The position numbers and the translations under genes are program-made. Positions 6,405 to 13,801 of a DNA stretch of 14,616 nucleotides are shown here, piece by piece (within the stretch, counting starts at the first letter, position 1; each line of letters opens with the position of its first letter). This DNA is from Candidatus Cibiobacter qucibialis. GTDB taxonomy: Bacteria > Bacillota > Clostridia > Oscillospirales > Ruminococcaceae. The stretch lies in the NCBI GenBank assembly GCA_004000625.1, contig SAUS01000061.1, positions 1 to 14,616 on the forward strand. Reading direction: 5' to 3'. Below the pieces are notes generated by a model. That model was not told the DNA's origin. It was given only the letters and a program-made list of their open reading frames with translations, and made no database searches.

Positions 6405-6489
6405 GGGAGCTTTCCCGAGTGGCCAATGGGGACAGACTGTAAATCTGCTGCTTAATGCTTCGGTGGTTCGAATCCACCAGCTCCCACCA
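6405..6489 (+). tRNA. tRNA-Tyr (GTA anticodon)
   Basis: The acceptor stem GGGAGCT (6405-6411) pairs with AGCTCCC (6479-6485), then A and an encoded CCA. The anticodon loop is CTGTAAA with GTA at 6439-6441; a long variable arm (GCTTAATGC region), as bacterial tRNA-Tyr has, precedes the T arm GGTGG-TTCGAAT-CCACC. The anticodon stem has one A-C mismatch at its outer pair. It has its own promoter and terminator. Confidence 0.97.
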
Positions 6490-6490
6490 A

Positions 6491-6524
6491 AAAGCTGTGG
6501 CAAAAATATGTCACAGCTTTTTTT
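6491..6524 (+). terminator. Intrinsic terminator of tRNA-Tyr
   Basis: AAAGCTGTG (6491-6499) pairs with CACAGCTTT (6512-6520), followed by a T run (6518-6524), directly after the tRNA CCA. Confidence 0.9.
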
Positions 6525-6613
6525 GTTGTATCGCTAAAAAATGACGAGCTCATCAGCCCTTTTTTCAAACGTTTTTTACAGTGTTGTCCAACACATAAAG
6601 AGGAAAACCACAA

Positions 6614-7306
6614 ATGTGCACTCAAGAATTAAAAATTGGCACAATTCCGGCTGTACTGTACGGCAAACCGGCCCCCAACATCTGGTTGTTCGTGCATGGC
6701 CAGGGCGGTAATAAAACGGAAGCCGCAGCATTTGCGGCGCTTGCCGCCCCAACCGGCTGGCAGGTGCTTGGCATTGACCTGCCGGAACATGGAGACCGCA
6801 CGGGGGAAACTGACTTTACTCCCTGGCAGGTGGTGCCGGAGCTGCAAACGGTGCTGGCCTATCTGCAGCAGCACTGGCAGGGGATTCGGCTGCGGGCCAA
6901 CAGCATCGGGGCCTATTTTTCCATGCTGGCTTTTGCCGGGGCAACGATTGAAAAAGCGCTGTTTGTTTCGCCGATTGTGGATATGGAGCGGCTGATCTGT
7001 GATATGATGCAGTGGGCAAAAGTAACGCCGGAGCAGCTTTGCGAAAAAGGTGAGATCACCACAGAATTTGGGCAGACCCTTTCGTGGCGGTACCTGTGTT
7101 GGGTGCGCCAACACCCGCTGGATGGCTGGCAGATCCCCACAGCAATCCTGTACGCCGGGCAGGACACCATGACAAGCCGGGACACGGTGACGACGTTCGC
7201 CCAAAAACACCATGCGGAACTGACGGTATACGAACCGGGCGAGCATTGGTTCCACACCCCGGCTCAGCTAGATGCCATGCAAACCTGGGAGCAGGCACAC
7301 CGGTAA
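6614..7306 (+). CDS. Alpha/beta hydrolase
   Basis: 230 residues, cytosolic, with no signal peptide. Alpha/beta-hydrolase fold features: the oxyanion-hole loop HGQGG (28-32), the nucleophile elbow ANSIG (Ser97, a variant of GxSxG with Ala in place of the first Gly), an acid at Asp184 in YAGQDT, and the histidine in GEHWFHT (His211 or His214). The size and fold recall small esterases or the serine aminopeptidase S33 type; the substrate cannot be told. GAGGAA lies about 9 bp before the ATG. A DUF1294 gene follows 44 bp later on the same strand, probably on the same transcript. Confidence 0.88.
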   Translation: MCTQELKIGTIPAVLYGKPAPNIWLFVHGQGGNKTEAAAFAALAAPTGWQVLGIDLPEHGDRTGETDFTPWQVVPELQTVLAYLQQHWQGIRLRANSIGAYFSMLAFAGATIEKALFVSPIVDMERLICDMMQWAKVTPEQLCEKGEITTEFGQTLSWRYLCWVRQHPLDGWQIPTAILYAGQDTMTSRDTVTTFAQKHHAELTVYEPGEHWFHTPAQLDAMQTWEQAHR

Positions 7307-7350
7307 GAGCCGCTCAAGGCTTGAACCATGAGAAAGAGAGAGGAAAGACC

Positions 7351-7632
7351 ATGGCCATTACAATGTTGGCGGGGTACCTGGTTATTATCAACGCGGCGGC
7401 GCTGCTGATGATGGCGGAGGACAAACGCCGAGCCAAGCGGCACCAGTGGCGCGTGCCGGAAGCCGCACTGTTTGGCGCAGCCCTGCTGGGCGGCAGCGCC
7501 GGGGCATGGGCGGGCATGTATCTGTTCCACCACAAAACCAAGCACTGGTATTTTGTGGTGGGTATGCCGCTGATACTGGCCGCACAGCTGGCCGCTGGGG
7601 TGTGGCTGGCAGGGAACAGCGGCCTGGTTTGA
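7351..7632 (+). CDS. DUF1294 family small membrane protein
   Basis: 93 residues. It has an N-terminal membrane segment (about 5-21), then EDKRRAKRHQWRVPE, a Gly/Ala-rich segment ALFGAALLGGSAGAWAGMYLF, the family motif HHKTKHWYFVVGMPLIL and a last hydrophobic helix. These match DUF1294 (PF06961), whose function is unknown. ATG at 7351 is preceded by AGAGGAAAG; the open frame extends further upstream but only over the hydrolase gene. Confidence 0.9.
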   Translation: MAITMLAGYLVIINAAALLMMAEDKRRAKRHQWRVPEAALFGAALLGGSAGAWAGMYLFHHKTKHWYFVVGMPLILAAQLAAGVWLAGNSGLV

Positions 7633-7643
7633 ACAATCGGAAC

Positions 7644-7700
7644 GCTCTGCCGGAGCAATAACGGTGCCGCAGCACCGGGACCCCGGCAGAGCATTTGACT
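7644..7700 (+). terminator. Branched hairpin, likely terminator after DUF1294
   Basis: GCTCTGCCGG (7644-7653) pairs with CCGGCAGAGC (7683-7692), enclosing a second hairpin CGGTGC-CGCA-GCACCG (7662-7677). A T run (7700-7705) follows after a short interval (ATTTGAC), so termination is likely but not certain. Confidence 0.65.
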
Positions 7701-7723
7701 TTTTTGGTTAGCCATGATAAACT
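7695..7723 (+). promoter_or_regulatory. Candidate promoter of the methyltransferase gene
   Basis: TTGACT (7695-7700), a 17-bp spacer ending in an extended TGA (7715-7717), and TAAACT (7718-7723). It directly abuts the preceding hairpin. The leader of about 130 nt carries a short hairpin with TTTTT near 7772-7800 and the perfect inverted repeat at 7805-7832. Confidence 0.5.
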
Positions 7724-7804
7724 AATGGCACCTGATCAAAACAAACAAGGCGTTCCCCAGAAAAAAATTGCGACGGTTCGGCAACGCACCGCCGTTTTTA
7801 TGAA

Positions 7805-7832
7805 GCAAATGTTAGCCAAGTCTAACATTTGC
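7805..7832. promoter_or_regulatory. Perfect 11-bp inverted repeat upstream of the methyltransferase
   Basis: GCAAATGTTAG (7805-7815), six bases, CTAACATTTGC (7822-7832). No T run follows, so it is more like a protein-binding operator or a leader hairpin than a terminator. It ends 26 bp before the chosen start codon. The TTAG-N6-CTAA core loosely recalls DtxR/MntR-type operators, but that is only a resemblance. Confidence 0.55.
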
Positions 7833-7858
7833 TGACCAAGGAAGTGCAAAAAAGCTCA

Positions 7859-8500
7859 ATGTCAAAACAAACCGATAACAAGCAATTCTGGCAGCGGTGG
7901 GCCAGCTGCTATGGCCCGCTGATGCAAAGCAGCGAGCCGCTGTATGCTGCCATTGCGCAGCAGATGCAGCCGCACCTGACGCCGGAAATGAACGTGCTGG
8001 AACTGGCCTGCGGGTCCGGCCAGCTCAGCTTCCGGCTTTCCCGCCTGGTGCGGGACTGGGAGGCTACGGATTTTTCGCCCAAAATGATCGCCCAGGCAAA
8101 GCTGAAACCCCGCGGGGTGGGGCTGCACTTTTCGGTGCAGGATGCCACCAGCCTGCCCTATGCGGACGAAACCTTTGATGCGGTGCTGATCGCCAACGCC
8201 CTGCACATTATGCCCCGGCCGGAAAAGGCTCTGGCAGAAATTTACCGGGTGCTCAAGCCCGGCGGCCAGCTGTTTGCCCCAACCTTTGTGCATGGCGAGG
8301 TACCCCGCACCCGGCTGCGCATGCTTGCCATGCGGTGCGCGGGGCTGCAAATCTATAACAGCTGGATGGTGCCGCAATACCTGGCATTTTTGCAGGCGGG
8401 CGGCTTTGCCGTGCAGGAACATGCCCTGCTGGGGGATACCCTGGCCCCGCTGTGCTATGCCCGCGCTGTGCCGGACAAAACGCGCGTGACACAGCGCTGA
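7859..8500 (+). CDS. Class I SAM-dependent methyltransferase
   Basis: 213 residues, Methyltransf_11/UbiE-like fold. Motif I is VLELACGSGQ (46-55), the acidic residue binding the SAM ribose lies in ATDFSPKMI (Asp71), followed by VQDATSLPYADETFDAVLIA (about 93-112) and VLKPGGQLFAPTF (131-143), the usual post-motif strand. The substrate is not predictable. ATG at 7859 is chosen; an in-frame TTG at 7829 lies inside the inverted repeat. The ribosome site (AAGGAAG) is rather far, about 14 bp. It is probably transcribed alone from 7695-7723. Confidence 0.9.
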   Translation: MSKQTDNKQFWQRWASCYGPLMQSSEPLYAAIAQQMQPHLTPEMNVLELACGSGQLSFRLSRLVRDWEATDFSPKMIAQAKLKPRGVGLHFSVQDATSLPYADETFDAVLIANALHIMPRPEKALAEIYRVLKPGGQLFAPTFVHGEVPRTRLRMLAMRCAGLQIYNSWMVPQYLAFLQAGGFAVQEHALLGDTLAPLCYARAVPDKTRVTQR

Positions 8501-8553
8501 AGCAATCCACCCCAGAACAGAACGATATAATGAAAGGCTGATACAAGCCCGAA

Positions 8554-8667
8554 ATGCGTGAGCAGATCCGCACCGTTATGCGCTGGAGCGGCCCCCGCAT
8601 GCTGTTCGTCCACCCCGTGCTGGCCGTCCGGCATATGAAGGAAACGATGAAGGCGAAGAAGAGTTAG
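8554..8667 (+). CDS. Possible 37-residue small protein
   Basis: A short ORF with strongly GC-biased third positions like the neighbouring genes. The peptide begins MREQIRTVMRWSGPRM and contains LFVHPVLAVRHMKE, with a basic tail. I do not recognise it; it may be a small protein or the surviving C-terminus of a lost gene. Its ribosome site is poor (AAAGG, 16 bp upstream). Its TAG stop lies in the first unit of the heptamer repeat. Confidence 0.35.
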   Translation: MREQIRTVMRWSGPRMLFVHPVLAVRHMKETMKAKKS

Positions 8668-8744
8668 GAGTTAGGAGTTAGGAGTTAGGAGTTAGGAGTT
8701 AGGAGTTAGGAGTTAGGAGTTAGGAGTTAGGAGTTAGGAGTTAG
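8661..8744 (+). repeat. Heptanucleotide tandem repeat, 12 perfect units
   Basis: GAGTTAG is repeated twelve times without a mismatch (84 bp), ending at the foot of the terminator stem. Such short heptamer arrays can change copy number by polymerase slippage. A single remnant of the unit, GTTAGGAGTT, occurs at 14227-14236. Confidence 0.97.
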
Positions 8745-8745
8745 C

Positions 8746-8790
8746 AAAACGCGCACAGCGCTGGATGAGCCAGACGCTGTGCGCGTTTTT
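8746..8790. terminator. Strong bidirectional terminator between converging units
   Basis: A perfect 15-bp stem: 8746-8760 (AAAACGCGCACAGCG) with 8775-8789, then TTTTT; the minus strand ends in TTTT as well. The loop can form a further CTGG/CCAG pair. It separates the + strand methyltransferase unit from the - strand leucine operon. Confidence 0.92.
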
Positions 8791-8815
8791 GCGTGGTGAA
8801 AGTCAAAAAAATGCT

Positions 8816-8840
8816 GTAGGGGGCGAATATGATTCGTCCG
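8816..8840 (+). repeat. GTAGGG mini-palindrome, copy 1
   Basis: GTAGGGGGCGAAT-ATG-ATTCGTCC: GTAGG followed by a short hairpin. One of four related elements in the window, all in the same orientation. Confidence 0.7.
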
Positions 8841-8882
8841 CAAAGAAACGTGAAATTTTTGCCGCAAACCGAAAAATGGTTT

Positions 8883-8908
8883 GTAGGGGACGATGCTTGC
8901 ATCGTCCC
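8883..8908 (+). repeat. GTAGGG mini-palindrome, copy 2
   Basis: GTAG followed by the perfect palindrome GGGACGATGC-TT-GCATCGTCCC (8887-8908). The sequence after it runs into a diverged piece of the terminal repeat (8939-8962). Confidence 0.75.
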
Positions 8909-8938
8909 AAATGACGGGCTTTACCGTATCGGCACTTA

Positions 8939-8962
8939 GAATTATGCGGTATTGCCCTAAAA
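8939..8962 (+). repeat. Diverged fragment of the terminal 106-bp repeat
   Basis: It resembles positions 87-110 (GAATTGTGCGGTGTTGCCTTAAAT) with a few substitutions and one insertion. This shows that the repeat at the window ends also occurs internally. Confidence 0.6.
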
Positions 8963-8991
8963 TGAGGTCAATATGATTAAAGTTTCTTCGG

Positions 8992-9013
8992 TTCCTTCTT
9001 TTCAAAGAAGGAA
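8992..9013 (-). other. Short hairpin after leuB
   Basis: TTCCTTCTT (8992-9000), loop TTCA, AAGAAGGAA (9005-9013): a perfect 9-bp stem 23 bp past the leuB stop. No T run follows on the minus strand, so it is at best a weak terminator; the strong one is at 8746-8790. Confidence 0.45.
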
Positions 9014-9036
9014 TAAAACAACCCCCGTAAAACCAA

Positions 9037-10107
9037 TCAGATGCGCTCCAAAATGGCGTCACCCATGGCGGTGCAGCCAACCTTGGTGCAGCCGCCGGCC
9101 ATCATGTCGGCGGTGCGCAGGCCGGCATCCAGCACGGCGTTCACGGCGCTTTCAATGGCGTCAGCCTCAGCGGCCATGCCAAAGCTGTAGCGCAGCATCA
9201 TGGCGGCGGAAAGGATGCAGGCAATCGGGTTGACCACATCCTGCCCGGCAATGTCCGGGGCAGAACCATGGATGGGCTCGTACAGACCGCAGGTGGTGGC
9301 ACCCAGGGAAGAGGACGGCACCATGCCAATGCTGCCGGTGATCTCGCTGGCTTCGTCGCTCAGAATATCGCCAAACATGTTCTCGGTCACAATCACGTCA
9401 AACTGGCTGGGGTTCTTGCAGATCTGCATGGCGCAGTTGTCCACAAACATCTCGCTGTACTCCACCTCGGGGTACTCGGCCTGCAGGCGATGCATCACGG
9501 CACGCCACAGGCGGCTGGTATCCAGCACGTTGGCTTTATCCACACAGGTCAGCTTTTTGCGGCGCTTCATGGCAGTTTCAAAGCCAATGCGGCCAATGCG
9601 CTCGATCTCGTGCTCCGAGTAGGGCATGCTGTCAATCGCAACTTTTTCGCCGTTCTGCTCAATGGTTTTGTGCTCGCCAAAATATACGCCGCCAATCAGC
9701 TCACGCACCACAATAAAGTCGATGCCTTTGTCCACGATCTCTTTCTTCAGCGGGGAAGCATCCGCCAGCTGGGGCCAGATCCTGGCCGGGCGGTTGTTGG
9801 CGTACAGGCCCATACCGGCGCGCAGGCGCAGCAGGCCTTTTTCCGGGCGCTTGTCACCGGCCATGCCCTCCCACTTGGGGCCGCCGACGGCGCCAAGCAG
9901 TACGGAATCCGATGCCAGGCACTTGTCCAGCTCGCTCTGGGGCAGGGGATCGCCAAACTTGTCAATGGCTTCGCCGCCCATGTAAGCGCGGGTGTAGGTA
10001 AAGGTGTGGCCAAACTTTTCAGCAACTTTGTCCAGCACGCGCACTGCCTGGGTCACGATCTCCGGGCTGGAGCAGTCGCCATAAATCAGGGCAATGTTTT
10101 TCTGCAT
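9037..10107 (-). CDS. leuB: 3-isopropylmalate dehydrogenase
   Basis: NAD-dependent oxidative decarboxylation of 3-isopropylmalate, the third leucine-specific step; cytosolic. 356 residues, normal length. Visible motifs are LLGAVGGPKWEG, RAGMGLYANNRPAR, VVRELIGGVYFGEH with the catalytic Tyr, the lysine in DKANVL, the metal-binding aspartates in MFVDNCAMQ and FGDILSDEAS, and the NAD-binding EPIHGSAPDIAG. Odd: the usual N-terminal GDGIGPE reads GDCSSPE at about residues 10-16. The ATG comes one base after the leuD stop, with GGAGGG inside the end of leuD, so translation is coupled. It is the last gene of the operon. Confidence 0.95.
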   Translation of the reverse strand: MQKNIALIYGDCSSPEIVTQAVRVLDKVAEKFGHTFTYTRAYMGGEAIDKFGDPLPQSELDKCLASDSVLLGAVGGPKWEGMAGDKRPEKGLLRLRAGMGLYANNRPARIWPQLADASPLKKEIVDKGIDFIVVRELIGGVYFGEHKTIEQNGEKVAIDSMPYSEHEIERIGRIGFETAMKRRKKLTCVDKANVLDTSRLWRAVMHRLQAEYPEVEYSEMFVDNCAMQICKNPSQFDVIVTENMFGDILSDEASEITGSIGMVPSSSLGATTCGLYEPIHGSAPDIAGQDVVNPIACILSAAMMLRYSFGMAAEADAIESAVNAVLDAGLRTADMMAGGCTKVGCTAMGDAILERI

Positions 10108-10108
10108 C

Positions 10109-10597
10109 TTACTTTCCCTCCTGGATGCTCTTCATCAGGCCGCCGGCCTTGATGATCTTCTGGATAAACGGCGGGAACGGCGCAGCCTGGAAGGTCTGGC
10201 CGGTGGTTTCATCAGTGATCACGCCGGTGTCAAAGTTGATGGCAACCACATCGCCCTCGTTGATGGCCTCGCTGGCGGCGGGGCATTCCAGAATGGGCAG
10301 GCCAATGTTGATGGCGTTGCGGTAGAAGATACGGGCAAAGCTCTTGGCAATCACGCAGTCAATGCCGGCGGCCTTGATGGCAACGGGGGCATGCTCGCGG
10401 GAAGAACCGCAGCCGAAGTTTTCGCCGCCAACCATAATGTCACCGGCCTTTACGCGGGTCACAAAGGTCTTGTCAATGTCCTCCATGCAGTGGGCGGCCA
10501 GCTCGGCGGGGCTCTGCGTGTTCAGGTAACGGGCGGGAATGATCACATCGGTGTCAATATTGTCACCGTACTTAAAAACAGGTCCTTTTGCGTTCAT
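10109..10597 (-). CDS. leuD: 3-isopropylmalate dehydratase small subunit
   Basis: The swivel-domain subunit that pairs with LeuC to isomerise 2- to 3-isopropylmalate. 162 residues, the short bacterial/archaeal type. Signatures: GDNIDTDVIIPARYLN (11-26), GGENFGCGSSREHAP (57-71, substrate-binding loop) and AKSFARIFYRNAINIGLPIL. It overlaps leuC by 4 bp (ATGA) and is followed after one base by leuB; GGGAGG lies 7 bp upstream of the ATG inside leuC. The tight packing fits a stoichiometric LeuCD complex. Confidence 0.96.
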   Translation of the reverse strand: MNAKGPVFKYGDNIDTDVIIPARYLNTQSPAELAAHCMEDIDKTFVTRVKAGDIMVGGENFGCGSSREHAPVAIKAAGIDCVIAKSFARIFYRNAINIGLPILECPAASEAINEGDVVAINFDTGVITDETTGQTFQAAPFPPFIQKIIKAGGLMKSIQEGK

Positions 10598-11859
10598 GCT
10601 TCTACCTCCCTGGGGTCAGTGATGTGGCCGGTCAGTGCGCTGGCGGCGGCGGTGGCGGGGCTTGCCAGATAAATTTCAGAGGTAACGTGCCCCATGCGGC
10701 CGACAAAGTTGCGGTTGGTGGTGGAAACGCAGCGCTCGTACTCGGCCAGAATACCCATGTAGCCGCCCAGGCAGGGGCCGCAGGTGGGGGTGGAAACAAT
10801 GCAGCCTGCATCAATAAACGCTTCGGTGTAGCCGCGCAGGATGCACTCTTTGTAAACAGCCATCGTGGCGGGAATGATGATGCCGCGCACACCCTTGGCA
10901 ATGTGCTTGCCTTTCAGCACGTTGTAAGCGGCTTCCATATCCTCAATGCGGCCGTTGGTGCAGGAACCGATCACTACCTGGTCAATCTTGATGTCGGCAC
11001 CCTCCTTGGCAAGGTGGGTGTTCTCCGGCAGGTGGGGGTAGCTGACGGTAGGCTCCAGGGCATCCAAATCGATCACCACGGTGCGCTCATATTCGGCATC
11101 GGGGTCGGCTTCGTATTTGGTCCAGGGACGCTGGCTGCGGCCCTTCAGGTATGCTTCGCAGGCTTCGTCCACCGGGAAGATGCCGTTTTTGGCACCGGCT
11201 TCAATGGCCATATTGCAGATGCACAGGCGGTCCTCCATGGTCAGGCTCTTAACGCCCTCGCCCACAAATTCCAGGCTCTTGTACAGCGCGCCGGAAACGC
11301 CGATCTCGCCGATCAGGTGCAGGATCACGTCCTTGCCGCACACAGGGGCGTGGATGGCACCTTTCAGCTCAATCTTGATGGCGGCAGGCACCTTGAACCA
11401 TGCCATGCCGGTTGCCATACCGGCGGCCATATCGGTGGAGCCAACGCCGGTGGAAAACGCGCCCACCGCACCGTACGTGCAGGTGTGGCTGTCGGCACCA
11501 ATGATGCAGTCACCGGCGGTCACAATGCCCTTTTCGGGCAGCAGGGCATGTTCAACACCCATCTGGCCGACATCATAAAAGTTGAGGATATCGTATTTGT
11601 TGGCAAACTCACGGCACTGCTTGGACTGCTGGGCACTCTTGATATCCTTGTTGGGCACAAAGTGGTCCAGCACAATGTTCACGCGGGTTTTATCAAACAC
11701 CGAGTTGAACCCGGCTTTCTCGAACTCATTGATGGCAACCGGGGTGGTAATATCGTTGCCAAGCACAATGTCCAACTTGGCATTGATGAGCTGCCCGGCC
11801 GTTACCGAAGCTTCGCCGCAATGCGCAGCGAGGATCTTCTGTGTCATGGTCATTCCCAT
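10594..11859 (-). CDS. leuC: 3-isopropylmalate dehydratase large subunit
   Basis: The aconitase-family subunit carrying the [4Fe-4S] cluster; with LeuD it isomerises isopropylmalate. 421 residues, the shorter LeuC type. The cluster ligands are Cys300 (IGSCTNGR), Cys360 and Cys363 (TCGPCLGG). Other signatures are GADSHTCTYGAVGAFSTGVGSTD (121-143) and the C-terminal RNFVGRMGHVTSEIYLASPATAA. The start is the ATG at 11859, 9 bp after AAAGGAG; in-frame ATGs two and four codons later are possible. It lies 226 bp downstream of leuA with a MITE-like element between, and overlaps leuD by 4 bp. Confidence 0.96.
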   Translation of the reverse strand: MGMTMTQKILAAHCGEASVTAGQLINAKLDIVLGNDITTPVAINEFEKAGFNSVFDKTRVNIVLDHFVPNKDIKSAQQSKQCREFANKYDILNFYDVGQMGVEHALLPEKGIVTAGDCIIGADSHTCTYGAVGAFSTGVGSTDMAAGMATGMAWFKVPAAIKIELKGAIHAPVCGKDVILHLIGEIGVSGALYKSLEFVGEGVKSLTMEDRLCICNMAIEAGAKNGIFPVDEACEAYLKGRSQRPWTKYEADPDAEYERTVVIDLDALEPTVSYPHLPENTHLAKEGADIKIDQVVIGSCTNGRIEDMEAAYNVLKGKHIAKGVRGIIIPATMAVYKECILRGYTEAFIDAGCIVSTPTCGPCLGGYMGILAEYERCVSTTNRNFVGRMGHVTSEIYLASPATAAASALTGHITDPREVEA

Positions 11860-11895
11860 AGATTTCTGCTCCTTTTGCTCTGACGTATATCTTAC

Positions 11896-12069
11896 GAATT
11901 AGAGAATAAGTAATAATGAATAAAGAATAATGGTGGTGGACCGCGGCGCACAAGCGCCGCTCAAAAACGGGGATAAACGATAACCCGGAGGCAGGCACAG
12001 CGGGACGTGTCGCACATCATATCCAAACCGTGCCGCAGGCACACCATCATTTTTAATTATTCTCTATTC
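11896..12069. repeat. MITE-like element between leuA and leuC
   Basis: About 174 bp with AT-rich imperfect inverted ends: GAATTAGAGAATAAG at the left, and GAATAGAGAATAATT when the right end is reverse-complemented. Each end is followed inward by ATGGTGGTG or ATGATGGTG. The centre is GC-rich and includes the hairpin GCGGCGC-ACAA-GCGCCGC (11943-11960). There is no ORF. The left part recurs at 14254-14318, so it is a mobile or dispersed repeat. It could lower or process leader RNA between leuA and leuCDB. Confidence 0.7.
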
Positions 12070-12085
12070 TTTTTTATTTGCAACC

Positions 12086-13756
12086 TTACTGGTTATTGAT
12101 TGCACTGACCAGCGCGCGGATACCGGCAACGATGATATCGGTGTGGGTGCCGCAGCCCCAGGTCTCCTTGCCGGATGCCCATTTCAGGCCCACATAGCAG
12201 CAAGCGCGGGAGTCGGTATCGTTGTCCAGTGCGTGTTCGCTGTAATGCACCAGGGTGAAGTGCATGCCGGTGGTCTGCTCGATGGCGTTGGCCACAGCAT
12301 CCAGACGGCCGTTGCCGACAGCATCGCAGGTAACGGGGGCGTTGCTGCCGTTAGCCACGGTAATATGGGCGGTAATGGTGGAATCCGGGTTCTGGGTAAA
12401 GTGTGCTTCCGGAACATTCAGCGGGGTCTTGTTGTTCAGGTAAGCGCGCTCGAACACATACAGCACTTCCTGGACGCTCAGCTCTTTGTGCTCGTGGTCG
12501 GATACATCCTTTACGCGGTAGCCAAGGTCTTCACGCATGCGCGGCGGGGGATTGTAGCCGTAATTCTGCTGCAGCAGGAAGCCGATACCGCCCTTGCCGC
12601 TCTGGCTGTTGATGCGGATAACATCGGCATCATAAGTGCGGCCAATGTCATGCGGGTCAATGGGGATGTACGGGCAGGTCCACTCGTGCAGGTTATGCTC
12701 CTTGCGCCAGGTCATGCCCTTGGCAATGGCGTCCTGGTGGCTGCCGCTGAACGCAGCAAACACCAGGGAACCGGCATACGGGCTGCGCTCGTACACATGC
12801 ATGCGGGTCACGCGTTCATACGTTTCGCAGATGGCCGGCATGTTGCTGAAGTCGAGGTGCGGGTCCACGCCGTGGCTGTACATATTCATGGCCAGGGTGA
12901 TGGCATCCACGTTGCCGGTGCGCTCGCCGTTGCCGAACAGGCAGCATTCAATACGCTGGGCACCGGCCAGAACAGCCAACTCGGCATCTGCCACGCCGCA
13001 GCCGCGGTCGTTGTGGGGGTGGGTGGACAGGATCACGCTGTCGCGGTACTTGAGGTGCTTGGAGCACCATTCGATCTGGTTGGCGTAAATGTGCGGCATG
13101 CTCATTTCCACCGTGACCGGCAGATTGATGATCATCGGGCGGTCCGGGGTGGGCTGCATCACATCCAATACGGCGTTGCAAACCTCAACGGCGTATTCCG
13201 GCTCGGTGCCGGTAAAGCTTTCGGGGCTGTATTCAAACAGGAAGTTGCCCTCGTATTCTTCGCTCAGCTTTTTAACCAGTTTTGCGCCGTCAACAGCGAT
13301 TTGCTTGATCTCTTCCTTGCTCTTTTTGAACACCTGCTCGCGCTGGGCAACGCTGGTGGAGTTATAAAAGTGGATGATGGCGCGCGGCGCACCCTTAACG
13401 GCCTCAAATGTTTTACGGATGATATGGTCACGGCACTGGGTCAGCACCTGAACGGTGACGTCGTTCGGGATGCGGTTGCCATCGATCAAGGCGCGCAGGA
13501 AGTCGTACTCGGTCTCGGACGCTGCCGGGAAGCCGACCTCAATCTCCTTAAAGCCGATCCTGATGAGCATATCATAAAATTCAAGCTTTTCTTCCAGATT
13601 CATGGGAACGATCAAGCTCTGGTTGCCATCGCGCAGGTCTACGCTGCACCAGGCGGGAGCCTTTTCGATATGGTCTTTCTGGGGCCATTCATAGACATGG
13701 CCGGGCTCAACCGGCGGGGGATAATAACCTACATGATACTTTGTTGCGTCCATCAT
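12086..13756 (-). CDS. leuA: 2-isopropylmalate synthase
   Basis: Condenses acetyl-CoA with 2-oxoisovalerate, the first committed step to leucine. 556 residues, the length of the LeuA2-type enzyme. The N-terminus carries YPPPVEPGHVYEWPQKDHIEKAPAW and the catalytic SVDLRDGNQSL (about 38-48). Further signatures are IEVGFPAASETEYDF, the metal-binding HPHNDRGCGVADAELA in the barrel, LFGNGERTGNVD and GSHQDAI. The C-terminal region holds the regulatory domain usually responsible for leucine feedback. GGAGG lies 9 bp upstream of ATG-ATG; the first ATG is used, the second is equally possible. A T-box leader precedes it. Confidence 0.96.
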   Translation of the reverse strand: MMDATKYHVGYYPPPVEPGHVYEWPQKDHIEKAPAWCSVDLRDGNQSLIVPMNLEEKLEFYDMLIRIGFKEIEVGFPAASETEYDFLRALIDGNRIPNDVTVQVLTQCRDHIIRKTFEAVKGAPRAIIHFYNSTSVAQREQVFKKSKEEIKQIAVDGAKLVKKLSEEYEGNFLFEYSPESFTGTEPEYAVEVCNAVLDVMQPTPDRPMIINLPVTVEMSMPHIYANQIEWCSKHLKYRDSVILSTHPHNDRGCGVADAELAVLAGAQRIECCLFGNGERTGNVDAITLAMNMYSHGVDPHLDFSNMPAICETYERVTRMHVYERSPYAGSLVFAAFSGSHQDAIAKGMTWRKEHNLHEWTCPYIPIDPHDIGRTYDADVIRINSQSGKGGIGFLLQQNYGYNPPPRMREDLGYRVKDVSDHEHKELSVQEVLYVFERAYLNNKTPLNVPEAHFTQNPDSTITAHITVANGSNAPVTCDAVGNGRLDAVANAIEQTTGMHFTLVHYSEHALDNDTDSRACCYVGLKWASGKETWGCGTHTDIIVAGIRALVSAINNQ

Positions 13757-13801
13757 TTTTTATTGCCTCCATCAAAGTTTGTCTGCCCCTGAAAACCGGA
13801 C

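Noticed and set aside
6228..6503. Minus-strand frame of 91 codons over tRNA-Tyr
   Set aside because: Antisense of the tRNA and its promoter; not a gene.
8661..8744. Heptamer array as a CRISPR array
   Set aside because: There are no spacers, only head-to-tail 7-bp units, and no cas genes nearby.
10588..13792. Long plus-strand frames opposite leuC and leuA (431 and 549 codons) and a similar one opposite leuB
   Set aside because: Codon-bias shadows of the leu genes; no recognisable domains and no ribosome sites.
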